This document shows, piece by piece, positions 17,435-26,102 of a stretch of DNA of 64,000 nt (the stretch's first letter is position 1; every line of letters starts with the position of its first letter). The stretch is taken from assembly GCF_013409625.1 (NCBI RefSeq), contig NZ_JACCBF010000001.1:3537001-3601000 (forward strand), in the 5' to 3' direction. Origin of the DNA: Nocardioides kongjuensis (GTDB lineage Bacteria; Actinomycetota; Actinomycetes; Propionibacteriales; Nocardioidaceae). The notes below the pieces were generated by a model. That model was not told the DNA's origin and did not search any database. It saw only the letters and a program-made list of their open reading frames with translations. The translations under genes and the position numbers were made by a program.

Positions 17435-18681
17435 GCTCCCGCCTCCTCCACGACGGCGGCGTCGCGGCGGAACCCGGTCGTCTCGTACCCGACGACGCTC
17501 ACCCACGGCGCGAGGGACAGCACGAGCAAGCACCAGACCAGCTCCACGTCGGCCGCCGCCATGACCAGCGCGATCCCGATGACCACCGCAGTGAGGAGCA
17601 GCAGCACGACGTGGAGCCGGTCGAAGGTCCGGGTGAGCGACGAGTAGCCGGCGTGGAGGAGCAGCGTGTAGAGCGACACCGGGATCGCGACGGCGAGCAC
17701 CGTGCCGACCAGGCCCAGGTGGGTGGCGTGATCGAGGTACGTCGCCCCGCCGTGCAGGCCGGCACCGACCGCGACGATGCTGCCGAAGACCGCGAGGTGG
17801 CCGTAGCCGAAGCCGAAGGAGCGCTCCCGGTGCGCGTGCAGGATCGCGCCGGCCGGGGCGGCGAAGTAGCTCCACCAGATGCCGAAGGTCAGTGCCGTAC
17901 CCGCCAGCGCGAGGAGTCCGACCTCCCAGCTCAGAGCGTCCTCGGCCAGCACGTTGATCGACGCCATCGTCCCGATCAGGCCCTCGCCCAGCGCGATGAT
18001 GACCATCAGGCCGTAGCGCTCGGCGATGTGGTGCGGGTGCCAGGGGGTGCCGGCGAGCCGGGTCTCGGCGTACACCGGACCGCAGAGCTCGATGAGGAAC
18101 GGGACACCCAGCAGGACGAAGGTGGCAGCCACCGGGACGTCGACCAGCGCGAGCACGACCCACAGCACCTGGGCCGCCAGGATCGACAGCAGGTAGGTGC
18201 CCACCACGTCGCGCCGACCCCGGTCGTGGGAGCCGGCACGCCACCACTGCAGGACCATCGCGATCCGCATGACGACGTAGCCGGCCACCATCACGTCGAG
18301 GTCGAGGGTGTCGTGGTGCTCGGTGACGGAGGCGAACATCGGCTTGAGGCCGAGGGCGAGGACCAGCACGCCGACCATCTGGAGCATGGTGGTGAGGCGG
18401 TAGAGCCAGTCGTCGGTGTCGTACGCCGACGCGAACCAAGTGAAGTTGATCCACGCCCACGAGATGGCGAAGGTCGCGAAGCAGAACGCGACGACACCCG
18501 CGCCCACGTGGCCGTGAGCCAGGGCGTGCGCGAGCTCGCTCGCCGCCGCGCCGAAGGCGACGGCGAAGGTGAGGTCGAACAGCAGCTCCAACGGACTGGA
18601 CACCCGGTTGCTCTCGTGGGGGTCGCGGCCGAGCATCCGGCGGCTGCGGTGGCGGACGTTGGGTGCGGCGCTCTCCGACAT
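17431..18681 (-). CDS. LtrA family membrane protein
   Basis: Low temperature requirement A family protein, 416 residues, with about ten to twelve membrane helices. The family signature is at the N-terminus (VSSPLELLFDLTFAVAFGAAA), followed by WINFTWFASAYDTDDWLYRL and, in the middle, YGLMVIIALGEGL. The biochemical function of LtrA proteins is not established. It ends within palindrome copy 4 and appears to be a single-gene unit, 226 bases upstream of the sigma-factor gene. Confidence 0.87.
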   Translation of the reverse strand: MSESAAPNVRHRSRRMLGRDPHESNRVSSPLELLFDLTFAVAFGAAASELAHALAHGHVGAGVVAFCFATFAISWAWINFTWFASAYDTDDWLYRLTTMLQMVGVLVLALGLKPMFASVTEHHDTLDLDVMVAGYVVMRIAMVLQWWRAGSHDRGRRDVVGTYLLSILAAQVLWVVLALVDVPVAATFVLLGVPFLIELCGPVYAETRLAGTPWHPHHIAERYGLMVIIALGEGLIGTMASINVLAEDALSWEVGLLALAGTALTFGIWWSYFAAPAGAILHAHRERSFGFGYGHLAVFGSIVAVGAGLHGGATYLDHATHLGLVGTVLAVAIPVSLYTLLLHAGYSSLTRTFDRLHVVLLLLTAVVIGIALVMAAADVELVWCLLVLSLAPWVSVVGYETTGFRRDAAVVEEAGA

Positions 18682-18759
18682 GCGGCGCAGGCTAGGGCGA
18701 TCCGCGGTCGCCGTGGCGCGCGGAGCCCGAGAAGGGCGTCGCGGCGGGGCGAGGCGTGA

Positions 18760-20169
18760 TCAATCCGTGACCTGCGCCTCCGGCAGCAGCACGGTGACCG
18801 TCAGACCGGTGCCGTGGTCGCACGGGAGGTCGCTCGCCCCGGGCGGTCGCAGCACGTGCTGTCCGGCCTGGCACAGCCGCAGCTGGCCACCGGCCCGCTC
18901 GGTGAGTCCGGCGACCAGCGCGAGACCGAGCCCGGCGCCGGTGCGGGAGCGGGCCTCCTCGGCGCGGGTGAACCGCTGGGTGGCGGTCGCGAGCAGCGCC
19001 GGCGGCATGCCGGGACCGGCGTCGCTGACCGCGAGCCGCACCCAGCCCGCGGCCGGTCGGTCGACGACCAGGCGGACCGGTGGAGCGCCGTGCCGCGCCG
19101 CGTTGTCGAGCAGGTTGGCCAGCACCCGTTCGACCTCGTGGTCGGCCAGGCCGACCGGAGCCGTGGGCGCGAGCAGCTCGACCTCCCAGCCCGCGGCCCC
19201 GGCCGGGTCCGCGACCCGGCGCTCCTCGACCACTCGCGTGACGACCTGCGCCAGGTCGCTGCGGCTCCCACCGGCCGGGTCGGCGCCCACGTGGAGCAGC
19301 TGGTCGGCCAGCCGCGCCAGCCGGTCGAGGTCGATGGCGAGCTCACCGAGGATGCGCTCGTGCTCCTCGACGGTGCGCTGGCGGCGACGGGCGAGCTGGA
19401 TCCGCCCGGTGAGCAGGGTGAGCGGGGTGCGCAGCTCGTGGCTGGCCTCGGCGACGAACTGGCGCTCCCGTTCCAGGGCCCGCTCCAGGCCGGCGAGCAT
19501 GTCGTTGAAGGTGTGCCCGAGGCGGGTCACCTCGTCGTCGCGACCGACCGGCACCTCGAGGCGCAGGTCGGCCGCTCCGGCCGCGATCGCCGCGGCCTGC
19601 TGGCGGTACCGCTCCACCGGACGCAGCGCGGCGCGGGCCAGCCGGTCACCGACGAACGCGGTGACCAGCAAGGTGCCGAGGCCCGCGACGACGAGCTGCA
19701 GCATCAGCTCGCGCAACGCCTCGTCCTCGCGGTCGCGGCGTACTCCCACCAGCAGCCGGCGTTGGTGCGCGAGGCCGACCGCCCGGATCCGGTACGACGC
19801 CCACCCGGTCGAGAGCCGCGCCTCGACGTCGTGCTTGCCGAAGCCGGAGGAGACGAGCATCGGCGTCGTGCCTGCCGGTCCGCCGCGGTCGAGGACCGTC
19901 CCGGCGGGGTCGAGCACCTGCCAGGCGAGACCGACCGCCTCGGCGGCGTCACGGTCACGGGCCATCCCGTCGTCCCCGACGAGCGGGGCGAGCGTGCTGA
20001 CCCCGTGGGCGAGCTCGGTGTCGAGGGCACGGTCGAGGGCGAAGTCGACGCGCCAGTAGACGAACGCTCCGGCAGCGACCAGCACGACGAGCGTCGCGAC
20101 CGAGAATCCCGCGACCAGCCGGGCCCGCAGCGGCCAGGAGCGGGGTCGCGCCAGGCGGGCCGGGTTCAC
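18760..20169 (-). CDS. Sensor histidine kinase (OmpR-partner type)
   Basis: A 469-residue kinase with two membrane helices (about 18-38 and 155-178) around an extracellular domain of about 115 residues, then a HAMP linker, the phospho-accepting His244 in EASHELRTPL, an N-box (LANLLDNAARHG) and glycine-rich ATP lid motifs (DAGPGMP, GAGLGLALV). GTG 20169 overlaps the regulator's TGA as GTGA, so translation is coupled. It forms a two-component pair with the upstream regulator; the input signal is unknown. Confidence 0.9.
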   Translation of the reverse strand: MNPARLARPRSWPLRARLVAGFSVATLVVLVAAGAFVYWRVDFALDRALDTELAHGVSTLAPLVGDDGMARDRDAAEAVGLAWQVLDPAGTVLDRGGPAGTTPMLVSSGFGKHDVEARLSTGWASYRIRAVGLAHQRRLLVGVRRDREDEALRELMLQLVVAGLGTLLVTAFVGDRLARAALRPVERYRQQAAAIAAGAADLRLEVPVGRDDEVTRLGHTFNDMLAGLERALERERQFVAEASHELRTPLTLLTGRIQLARRRQRTVEEHERILGELAIDLDRLARLADQLLHVGADPAGGSRSDLAQVVTRVVEERRVADPAGAAGWEVELLAPTAPVGLADHEVERVLANLLDNAARHGAPPVRLVVDRPAAGWVRLAVSDAGPGMPPALLATATQRFTRAEEARSRTGAGLGLALVAGLTERAGGQLRLCQAGQHVLRPPGASDLPCDHGTGLTVTVLLPEAQVTD

Positions 20170-20852
20170 AGGTCCCGGTCCGGCGGGTCGAGCCGGTAGC
20201 CGACGCCGCGCAGGGTCGTGATCGTGCGGGTGCCGAACGGCCGGTCGATCTTGGCCCGGATCGCAGCGAGGTGGACGTCGATCACGTTGCTGCGCAGGTC
20301 GGTCTCGCCGTCCCACACCTCGTCGAGGATCGTCAGCCGGGTGACGACCTGGCCCGCGTGTGCCGCGAGCAGGTGGAGGATGTCGAACTCCCGTGCCGAG
20401 AGCGTGACCTCCTCACCGGCGCGGGTCACCCGCCGCGAGCCCGGGTCGACGACCAGGTCGCCCACCTGGACCGGCGCCCGGCCGGTCAGGCTGTTGCGGC
20501 GGTACAGCGCCCGCAGCCGGGCGAGCAGCTCGTCGAGGTCGAACGGCTTGGGCAGGTAGTCGTCGGCACCGGCGTCGAGGCCCTCGATCCGGTCCCGCAC
20601 CTCGCCGCGTGCGGTCAGCATCAGGATCGGCGTCACCAGGCCGAGGCCGCGGAGCTGGCGCGCCACGCTGAGCCCGTCCTTGCCGGGCAGCATCCAGTCG
20701 AGCAGCGCGACGTCGTACTCCGAGCCGGCGAGGAGCCGCTCGTACGCCGTACGTCCGTCGTGGACGACCTCCACGTCCCAACCGGCCTCGCTCAGCGACT
20801 CGTCGAGCAGGTCGGCCAGACGCACGTCGTCCTCGGCGACCAGTACGCGCAT
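20166..20852 (-). CDS. OmpR-family response regulator
   Basis: A 228-residue response regulator. The receiver has the acidic pair EDD near residue 8, phospho-acceptor Asp52 in LLDWMLPGKDG and Lys102 in PKPFD; the C-terminal winged helix ends TITTLRGVGYRLDPP. ATG 20852 lies five bases behind GGAG, so it is preferred to GTG 20855. It is first in the operon with the kinase that overlaps its end. Targets unknown. Confidence 0.92.
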   Translation of the reverse strand: MRVLVAEDDVRLADLLDESLSEAGWDVEVVHDGRTAYERLLAGSEYDVALLDWMLPGKDGLSVARQLRGLGLVTPILMLTARGEVRDRIEGLDAGADDYLPKPFDLDELLARLRALYRRNSLTGRAPVQVGDLVVDPGSRRVTRAGEEVTLSAREFDILHLLAAHAGQVVTRLTILDEVWDGETDLRSNVIDVHLAAIRAKIDRPFGTRTITTLRGVGYRLDPPDRDL

Positions 20853-21013
20853 CACGGCTCCACGGTAGTGGGCCGGTACCCGCGCCGGAGGCGACCGCGC
20901 AGGTGGCAGCCGACGAAGGCGCCGACCGCGCCGGCGAGGTGGGCGAGCAGGCGCTCGACGAGCCCGGTCATGTGCCGACGGTAGGCAGGACCGGATGAAG
21001 GAAGGATGAACGG

Positions 21014-21046
21014 AAGAACCCCCGCCGGGATCCGGCGGGGGTTCTT
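21014..21046. terminator. Terminator hairpin downstream of tRNA-Ser
   Basis: Perfect 15-bp stem AAGAACCCCCGCCGG / CCGGCGGGGGTTCTT with a short GAT loop, ending in TTCTT. It lies four bases beyond the 3' CCA of the tRNA on the minus strand. Confidence 0.88.
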
Positions 21047-21049
21047 CGC

Positions 21050-21139
21050 TGGCGGTGACGGAGGGATTTGAACCCTCGGTGGACTTGCGCCCACAAACGC
21101 TTTCGAGGCGTTCTCCTTAGGCCGCTCGGACACGTCACC
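21050..21139 (-). tRNA. tRNA-Ser (anticodon CGA)
   Basis: Minus-strand cloverleaf with a seven-base acceptor stem GGTGACG/CGTCACC, discriminator G and an encoded CCA. The anticodon loop reads CTCGAAA, so anticodon CGA reading UCG. A long variable arm (TTGTGGGCGCAAGTCCACC region) is typical of class II tRNA-Ser, and the T-loop GGTTCAAATCC is canonical. A strong terminator follows. Confidence 0.96.
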
Positions 21140-21193
21140 GCGGGAGACATTACCGGAGCGCCAGCGAGGGTCCGAAATCCGGGTGGGGGCCGG

Positions 21194-21865
21194 TCAGCTG
21201 ATGGTGACGGTCCCGCCACCGGAGGGTGCGTAGGCGACGGTGAGCTCGCGGGACTGGACGACCGAGCCGGTGCCGGCCTCGGTGGTGAGCAGCGTGACCG
21301 TGTGCGGGCCGGCGGCGACCGGTACGACGGTGGTGACGGCACCGGGGACGGTGACGCCGGGGGCGACGAACTCGAGGTGGTGGACGGGAGTGGCGCGGCG
21401 GCCGTCGACGACGACGCGGTAGAGCACGTTGCCGAAGCCCGCGTTGCCCGCCTCGTCCTCGGCCTCGAGCGTGCCGGTGACCTGCAGGAAGCCCTTCTCG
21501 GTGGTGAAGGTGGCGGTGGCCTGGACCCCGTCGTTGGCCGAGGCCGAGGCGGGCTGGTCGCCGCCGGCTGCCCACACGCCGGCCTCGTCGGCCAGGTCGC
21601 TGCTGGAGAGCGAGCCGTCCGCGACGTCGCCGCCGGTGAGCGAGCCGTCGCCCACGTCGGCGCCCGTGAGCGAGCCGTCGCCGACGTCCGCGCCGGCGAC
21701 GGAGCCGTCACGGAGGTCGCGGCCGGTGAGGCTGCCGTTCTTGACCTGGGCGCCGGTGACCATGGTGCCGGCGACCGCACCGCCGGCGCTGCCGAGGACG
21801 GCGACGGCGACGAGGGCAGCGAGGCCGGCCGGACCGGTGCGGGCGGCGAGACGACGGGGGTTCAT
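21194..21865 (-). CDS. Secreted protein with GSLTGxDVxD repeats
   Basis: A 223-residue exported protein. ATG 21865 opens a signal peptide (RTGPAGLAALVAVAVLGSAGGAVAG region). Residues 40-90 contain short repeats of the form DGSLTGADVG, a pattern typical of pentapeptide-like or collagen-tail-like stalks. A C-terminal beta domain follows (about 100-223, ATFTTEKGFLQVTGTLEAE onward). Probably an extracellular structural or surface-associated protein. It lies between a tRNA gene and a divergent GAF regulator, so it appears to be transcribed alone. Confidence 0.72.
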   Translation of the reverse strand: MNPRRLAARTGPAGLAALVAVAVLGSAGGAVAGTMVTGAQVKNGSLTGRDLRDGSVAGADVGDGSLTGADVGDGSLTGGDVADGSLSSSDLADEAGVWAAGGDQPASASANDGVQATATFTTEKGFLQVTGTLEAEDEAGNAGFGNVLYRVVVDGRRATPVHHLEFVAPGVTVPGAVTTVVPVAAGPHTVTLLTTEAGTGSVVQSRELTVAYAPSGGGTVTIS

Positions 21866-22085
21866 GACTGTTCTCCTGGGCTCTCGATGAGGGGACGGGC
21901 AGGACGCTAGGCACCCGCGGGCGGGCGGAGAAGGCCTTCGGGCGCGGTCAGGACGCGCGGACGCGAAGTCGGGACGGCCGTCCTCCCGCCGGCCGGGACG
22001 CGCGTCCCGGAGGGCGTGCAACCTGGATGCAACCTCTGTGCGTCATCGTCGTGCGCAGAGACGCTCGTCACATGGGAGAGACGCC

Positions 22086-23300
22086 GTGGCCACAGCCGTG
22101 ATGGACAACCGCTCGCGCGGCATGCGCGCCGAGGTCGCCGCGTCCTGGGAGCGGTCCGCCGCCGCGGGCGTCGACGTGACCCAGCGCGAGGCGCCGATCG
22201 CCCTCGAGACCCCGGACCTGCGCGGGCAGCGCGAGGCGCACGCCCTGGCCCGGGTGTTCCCGCTGCTCGACGACGTGCTCGGGCGCGAGGTGCGCGACTG
22301 CGGCGCGGTGATGGCACTGGCCGACGCGGAGGGCACCCTGCTGTGGGTCTGCGGTACGCCGGAACGGCTGCGCGAGGCGGAGCGGATCGGCTTCGTGGAG
22401 GGGAGCAACTGGGACGAGCGGCTGGCCGGGACCAACGCACCCGGGCTGGCGCTCGCCACCGGCCGCGACGCGATCATCACCCGCGACGAGCACTTCCGCT
22501 CGGCGGTCCGCTCCTGGAGCTGTGCCGCGACGCCGATCCACGACCCGGGCACCAGCCGCGTGCTCGGGGTGCTCGACGTGACGGGTGGCGACGCGCTCGT
22601 CGTACCGCAGACGATGGCGATGGTGCGCGCCGCGGCTCGCCTGGCCGAGGCCGAGCTGGCCCGCCAGGCGCCGCCGCCCGCACGGGGCGACCGCGACACC
22701 GGGCTGCGGATCGTGCTGGAGCTGCTCGGCCACGACGAGGCCCTGGTGAGCGTCGACGACGGCCGCGGCAAGCTCTCCCGGCTGCGCCTCTCGCGCCGCC
22801 ACAGCGAGATCCTGGCCCTGCTCGCCTGCTCCCCGGCAGGCCTGTCCGGCGACGAGCTCGGCGTGCTGCTCTACGAGGAGGACGGCGGCACGTCGACCCT
22901 GCGCGCCGAGCTCAACCGGCTGCGCGGCCTGCTCGGTGACGAGCTGCTCGCCTCACGCCCCTACCGCCTCACGGCGCCGGTCACCGGCGACTGGCTCGCG
23001 GTCGAGGCCCAGCTCGCGGCGGGTGACCTGCGCAGCGCGATGCGGGGGTACGGCGGACCGGTGCTCCCCCGCTCGACCGCACCGGGCGTCGTCCGGCTGC
23101 GCGAGTCGCTGGCCGCCTCCCTGCGCCAGGCACTGCTGCGCTCGGGCGCACCCGACCTGATGTCGACCTGGACCCGATCGGGCTGGGGACGCGACGACTA
23201 CGACATGTGGCTGGCCCAGCGGTCCGTCGTACCGGCGGCGTCGCCGATGCGCGCGCTGGTCGAGGGACAGATCGCCCGCCTGGACGCCGACCTGCTCTGA
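22086..23300 (+). CDS. GAF-domain transcriptional regulator
   Basis: A 404-residue regulator. The N-terminal part (SRGMRAEVAASWERSAAAGV) and GAF domain (about residues 75-195; FVEGSNWDERLAGTNAPGLA) are those of AcoR-like actinobacterial activators often found near aldehyde or alcohol dehydrogenases. The C-terminus carries a winged-helix-like region (LRLSRRHSEILALLACSPAGLSGDEL), not a sigma-54 AAA domain. GTG 22086 follows GGGAGAG. No dehydrogenase gene adjoins it here, so its target is unclear. Confidence 0.8.
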   Translation: MATAVMDNRSRGMRAEVAASWERSAAAGVDVTQREAPIALETPDLRGQREAHALARVFPLLDDVLGREVRDCGAVMALADAEGTLLWVCGTPERLREAERIGFVEGSNWDERLAGTNAPGLALATGRDAIITRDEHFRSAVRSWSCAATPIHDPGTSRVLGVLDVTGGDALVVPQTMAMVRAAARLAEAELARQAPPPARGDRDTGLRIVLELLGHDEALVSVDDGRGKLSRLRLSRRHSEILALLACSPAGLSGDELGVLLYEEDGGTSTLRAELNRLRGLLGDELLASRPYRLTAPVTGDWLAVEAQLAAGDLRSAMRGYGGPVLPRSTAPGVVRLRESLAASLRQALLRSGAPDLMSTWTRSGWGRDDYDMWLAQRSVVPAASPMRALVEGQIARLDADLL

Positions 23301-23304
23301 GGGA

Positions 23305-23751
23305 CTACTCCTCCGCCGCGACGACCTTGCCGAGCGCGCGGGTGAGCGCCGCGACCTCGGTCGCGGTCAGGTGCCGCGCGAAGTGGTCCTCGATCGCGGA
23401 GAGGTACGACGGCGCCGCGGCCCGCAGCCGCTGACGACCGGCGGCGGTGATCGTCGCGTACGACGACCGCTTGTCGTCCGGGTTGGGGACCCGCTCGACC
23501 AGACCCGCGCGCTCGAGCTCGCTGACGACGCGGCTGATCTGCTCGCGGCTCAGCACCGCCGCGGCGCCGAGGTCGGACATCCGCAGCCGGCGCTCCGGTG
23601 CGGCGTTGAGCACCAGCAGCACGTCGTACCAGGAGATCTGCAGACCGGCGGCGGCGACCGCCCGCCCGAGCTTGGGGACGACGGCCGCGTGCGCGCGCAA
23701 CAGCGCGGCCCATGCGGTGACGCCCGGTTCGTCCTGCGGTGTGCGTGCCAT
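23305..23751 (-). CDS. MarR-family transcriptional regulator
   Basis: A 148-residue winged-helix regulator: SDLGAAAVLSREQISRVVSELERAGL is the reading helix region and NPDDKRSSYATIT the wing. It is divergent from a rhodanese-YceI operon, and the space between holds two near-perfect palindromes. The simple reading is that it represses both itself and that operon until a ligand or oxidant releases it. Only three bases separate its stop from the upstream convergent gene. Confidence 0.88.
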   Translation of the reverse strand: MARTPQDEPGVTAWAALLRAHAAVVPKLGRAVAAAGLQISWYDVLLVLNAAPERRLRMSDLGAAAVLSREQISRVVSELERAGLVERVPNPDDKRSSYATITAAGRQRLRAAAPSYLSAIEDHFARHLTATEVAALTRALGKVVAAEE

Positions 23752-23770
23752 GGACCCATCGTAGAACTAC

Positions 23771-23833
23771 GTGCGTGCACACGCACCTTGACAGCGGGAA
23801 TCCTCAGGAGCAATCATGTGCGTGCACACGCAC
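23771..23833. promoter_or_regulatory. Twin MarR operators around a sigma-70-type promoter
   Basis: Two identical 16-bp sites, GTGCGTGCACACGCAC at 23771-23786 and 23818-23833, each with arms GTGCGTG/CACGCAC. Between them lie TTGACA (23788-23793) and, 17 bases on, CAATCA (23811-23816), a plausible promoter toward the rhodanese gene. Site 2 would cover the transcription start. The sites are 47 bases apart. Confidence 0.75.
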
Positions 23834-23858
23834 ATAACTACTCGAAGGAGAACCCCCC

Positions 23859-24203
23859 ATGGTCAAGGACCTCACCGGCACCGAGCTCGTCGAGCTCATC
23901 GACAGCGGCCACCCGCTCACGCTGGTCGACGCCCTGCCGGAGTCGTACTACAACCAGGCCCACCTCCCGGGCGCGATCAACCTGGTCGAGCCGGACGTCG
24001 CCACCCGCGCGGCCGACGTCCTGCCCGACCGCGACCGGACGGTCGTGACCTACTGCTCCAACCGCGCGTGCGGCAACAGCGGTGCGGTCGCCCGCCGGCT
24101 CGAGCAGCTCGGCTACACCGACGTCCGCACCTACCCGGACGGGATCCAGGACTGGGTCGAGTCGGGCCGCCCGGTGGAGACGGGCCAGGAGGTGTCGGCA
24201 TGA
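23859..24203 (+). CDS. Rhodanese-domain protein
   Basis: Single-domain rhodanese of 114 residues that would move sulfane sulfur through a persulfide on Cys66 (TYCSNRACGNS). LVDALPESYYNQAHLPGAIN is the usual N-terminal family region. ATG 23859 follows GAAGGAG. Its TGA overlaps the next gene's ATG. Control by the divergent MarR regulator is likely from the operator sites. Confidence 0.9.
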   Translation: MVKDLTGTELVELIDSGHPLTLVDALPESYYNQAHLPGAINLVEPDVATRAADVLPDRDRTVVTYCSNRACGNSGAVARRLEQLGYTDVRTYPDGIQDWVESGRPVETGQEVSA

Positions 24204-24763
24204 GCGCCACCGACGTCACCACGCACGCACTCCCGACGCCCGGACGCTGGGAGATCGACCCGGGTCACGCCGACGTCGCCTTCACCGGCCGGCACTTCAT
24301 GGTCACCAAGGTCCGGGGCCGGTTCACCGACGTCACCGGCAGCCTGACCGTCGCCGAGGACATCACGCAGTCGCAGGTCGACGTCGTGATCGGCATGGCG
24401 AGCGTCAGCTCGGGCAGCCCGGACCGCGACGAGCACCTGCGCTCGGCCGAGCTGTTCGACGTCGAGGCCTTCCCCCGGACCACCTTCCGCAGCACCGCGG
24501 TCGCGTGGGGCGAGGGCCGCAACGGCACCGTCACCGGCGACCTGACCATCCACGGGGTGACCCGCTCGGTGGACCTGGCGGTGCGCTTCGAGGGCCAGGT
24601 GCGCGACCCGTGGGGCGGCGTACGCGCGGTGTTCTCGGCCTCGACCCGGGTCAACCGCGAGGACTTCGGCATCACCTGGAACGTGGTGCTGGAGGCCGGG
24701 GGCCTGCTCGTCAGCAAGGACATCGAGATCACCATCGACGTCGAGACCGTGCTCGCCTCCTGA
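24200..24763 (+). CDS. YceI-family protein
   Basis: A 187-residue lipocalin-like YceI protein (WEIDPGHADVAFTGRHFMV, then VNREDFGITWNVVLEAGG near the end), a fold that binds polyisoprenoid or other lipophilic ligands. It has no signal peptide, so it is cytoplasmic as encoded, as in many actinobacterial versions. Its ATG overlaps the rhodanese stop (ATGA). It ends at a strong hairpin terminator. Confidence 0.9.
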   Translation: MSATDVTTHALPTPGRWEIDPGHADVAFTGRHFMVTKVRGRFTDVTGSLTVAEDITQSQVDVVIGMASVSSGSPDRDEHLRSAELFDVEAFPRTTFRSTAVAWGEGRNGTVTGDLTIHGVTRSVDLAVRFEGQVRDPWGGVRAVFSASTRVNREDFGITWNVVLEAGGLLVSKDIEITIDVETVLAS

Positions 24764-24780
24764 CGGTCGCGCCCACGCCG

Positions 24781-24806
24781 CCGGCCGGGAGGACCCTCCC
24801 GGCCGG
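24781..24806. terminator. Bidirectional terminator
   Basis: Inverted repeat CCGGCCGGGAG / CTCCCGGCCGG with loop GACC, between the converging YceI and ROK genes. Confidence 0.82.
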
Positions 24807-24815
24807 AACGCGGGA

Positions 24816-26012
24816 TCAGCCGCTGGGGCGCGCCGCGTTGCGCAACCGGGCATCGACGGCGACCGGGCTGAGCACCTCGTCGAGCGCCAGGGCGGCGCAC
24901 CCGACGAGGCCGGCCCGGTCGCCGTAGGTCGCCGGGAGGAACTGCAGCTCGCGGGTCGCCAGTGCGGACGACCGGGCGTAGACCGCCTCGCGCACGCCGG
25001 CGGCGTAGACGTCGTAGGCGGCCGCCATGTCGCCGCCGAGCACGACCGCGCGCGGGTTGAGCAGGTTGATGGCGACGGCCAGCAGCTCGCCGACCATCCG
25101 GCCGCTCTCGCGCAGCAGCTGCTTGGCCTCGGGGTCGCCGGCCAGGGCGTGCGCGACGAGGTCGCGCACGTGCTCGACCTCGCGGCCCTCCTCACGCAGC
25201 CTCGCGACGAGCGCCCAACCGGCGGCGATGGTCTCCAGGCAGCCGACGTCGCCGCAGCGGCAGGGCCGGCCAGCGGCCTCGGGCACCTTGGTGTGACCGA
25301 TCTCCCCGGCCGCGCCGAGCGCACCGGTGACGATCCGGCCGTCGGCGACGACACCGAGGCCCAGGCCGGTGGAGGCCTTGAGCACGAGCAGGTCGCGGGC
25401 CTGCGCGACGTGGCCGAGGTACTCCGACCGAGCCAGGATGTCGGCGTCGTTGGCCAAGAAGAGCGGGGCGTCCGTGACCGAGGCGAGGTACGGCGCCAGC
25501 GCGATGCCGTCCCAGCCGGCCATGACCGGCGTGTCCACGCTGACCCCGCGCTCGGTGTCGACCGCACCGGGCAGCGAGAGGCCGATGCCGAGCACGGGCG
25601 GGGTGTCCGTGCCGATCAGTCGCGCGAGCTGGTCGGCGACGCCCGGCATCACCAGGTCGGGTCCGGCGCCGACCTCGTGGTCGACGGCGGAGGCGGCCAG
25701 CTCGGTGCCGCCCAGGTCGAAGACGGCGACCTGCGAGCGGGACCGGCCGACCGCGACGGCCAGGACGGTGCCGGCGTCGGCGGCGAGCTCGAGGCTGCCG
25801 GGCGGACGGCCGCCGGTGGAGGCGAGGTCGGCGCCGACCCGGAGCAGCCCCGCCTCGCCGAGCGCGCTCACCCGCGCGACGACCGCCGTGCGGGACAGGC
25901 CGGTGAGCCTGACCAGGTCGGCACGGGTCGAGGCGCGCCCGGCGCGCACCAGCGCGAACAGCTCGCCCGCCGTCGCCGTGTCACGACCGACCGGCTGTCG
26001 CACCTCCGTCAT
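24816..26012 (-). CDS. ROK-family transcriptional regulator
   Basis: Sugar-responsive repressor of 398 residues. An N-terminal winged helix (TRADLVRLTGLSRTAVVARVSAL) precedes a ROK sugar-binding domain whose zinc signature is intact (GEIGHTKVPEAAGRPCRCGD then GCLE). ATG 26012 gives the usual family length. It faces the zwf-edd-eda operon across 90 bases that hold one large palindrome, so it probably controls that Entner-Doudoroff operon and itself in response to glucose or gluconate derivatives. Confidence 0.9.
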   Translation of the reverse strand: MTEVRQPVGRDTATAGELFALVRAGRASTRADLVRLTGLSRTAVVARVSALGEAGLLRVGADLASTGGRPPGSLELAADAGTVLAVAVGRSRSQVAVFDLGGTELAASAVDHEVGAGPDLVMPGVADQLARLIGTDTPPVLGIGLSLPGAVDTERGVSVDTPVMAGWDGIALAPYLASVTDAPLFLANDADILARSEYLGHVAQARDLLVLKASTGLGLGVVADGRIVTGALGAAGEIGHTKVPEAAGRPCRCGDVGCLETIAAGWALVARLREEGREVEHVRDLVAHALAGDPEAKQLLRESGRMVGELLAVAINLLNPRAVVLGGDMAAAYDVYAAGVREAVYARSSALATRELQFLPATYGDRAGLVGCAALALDEVLSPVAVDARLRNAARPSG

Positions 26013-26042
26013 GCCTGCAGACTCTAAACCTGCCCCACTTTG

Positions 26043-26074
26043 TTCCGAAAAAGTCATAAGCATGACTTTCGGAA
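26043..26074. promoter_or_regulatory. Candidate ROK operator
   Basis: Near-perfect dyad TTCCGAAAAAGTCAT / ATGACTTTCGGAA with an AAGC centre (the left arm has two extra A). It is the only AT-rich dyad between the ROK gene and the Entner-Doudoroff operon. Operator function is inferred. Confidence 0.68.
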
Positions 26075-26102
26075 GACGCTCTTGCGCACTACCGTTGCAC
26101 AG

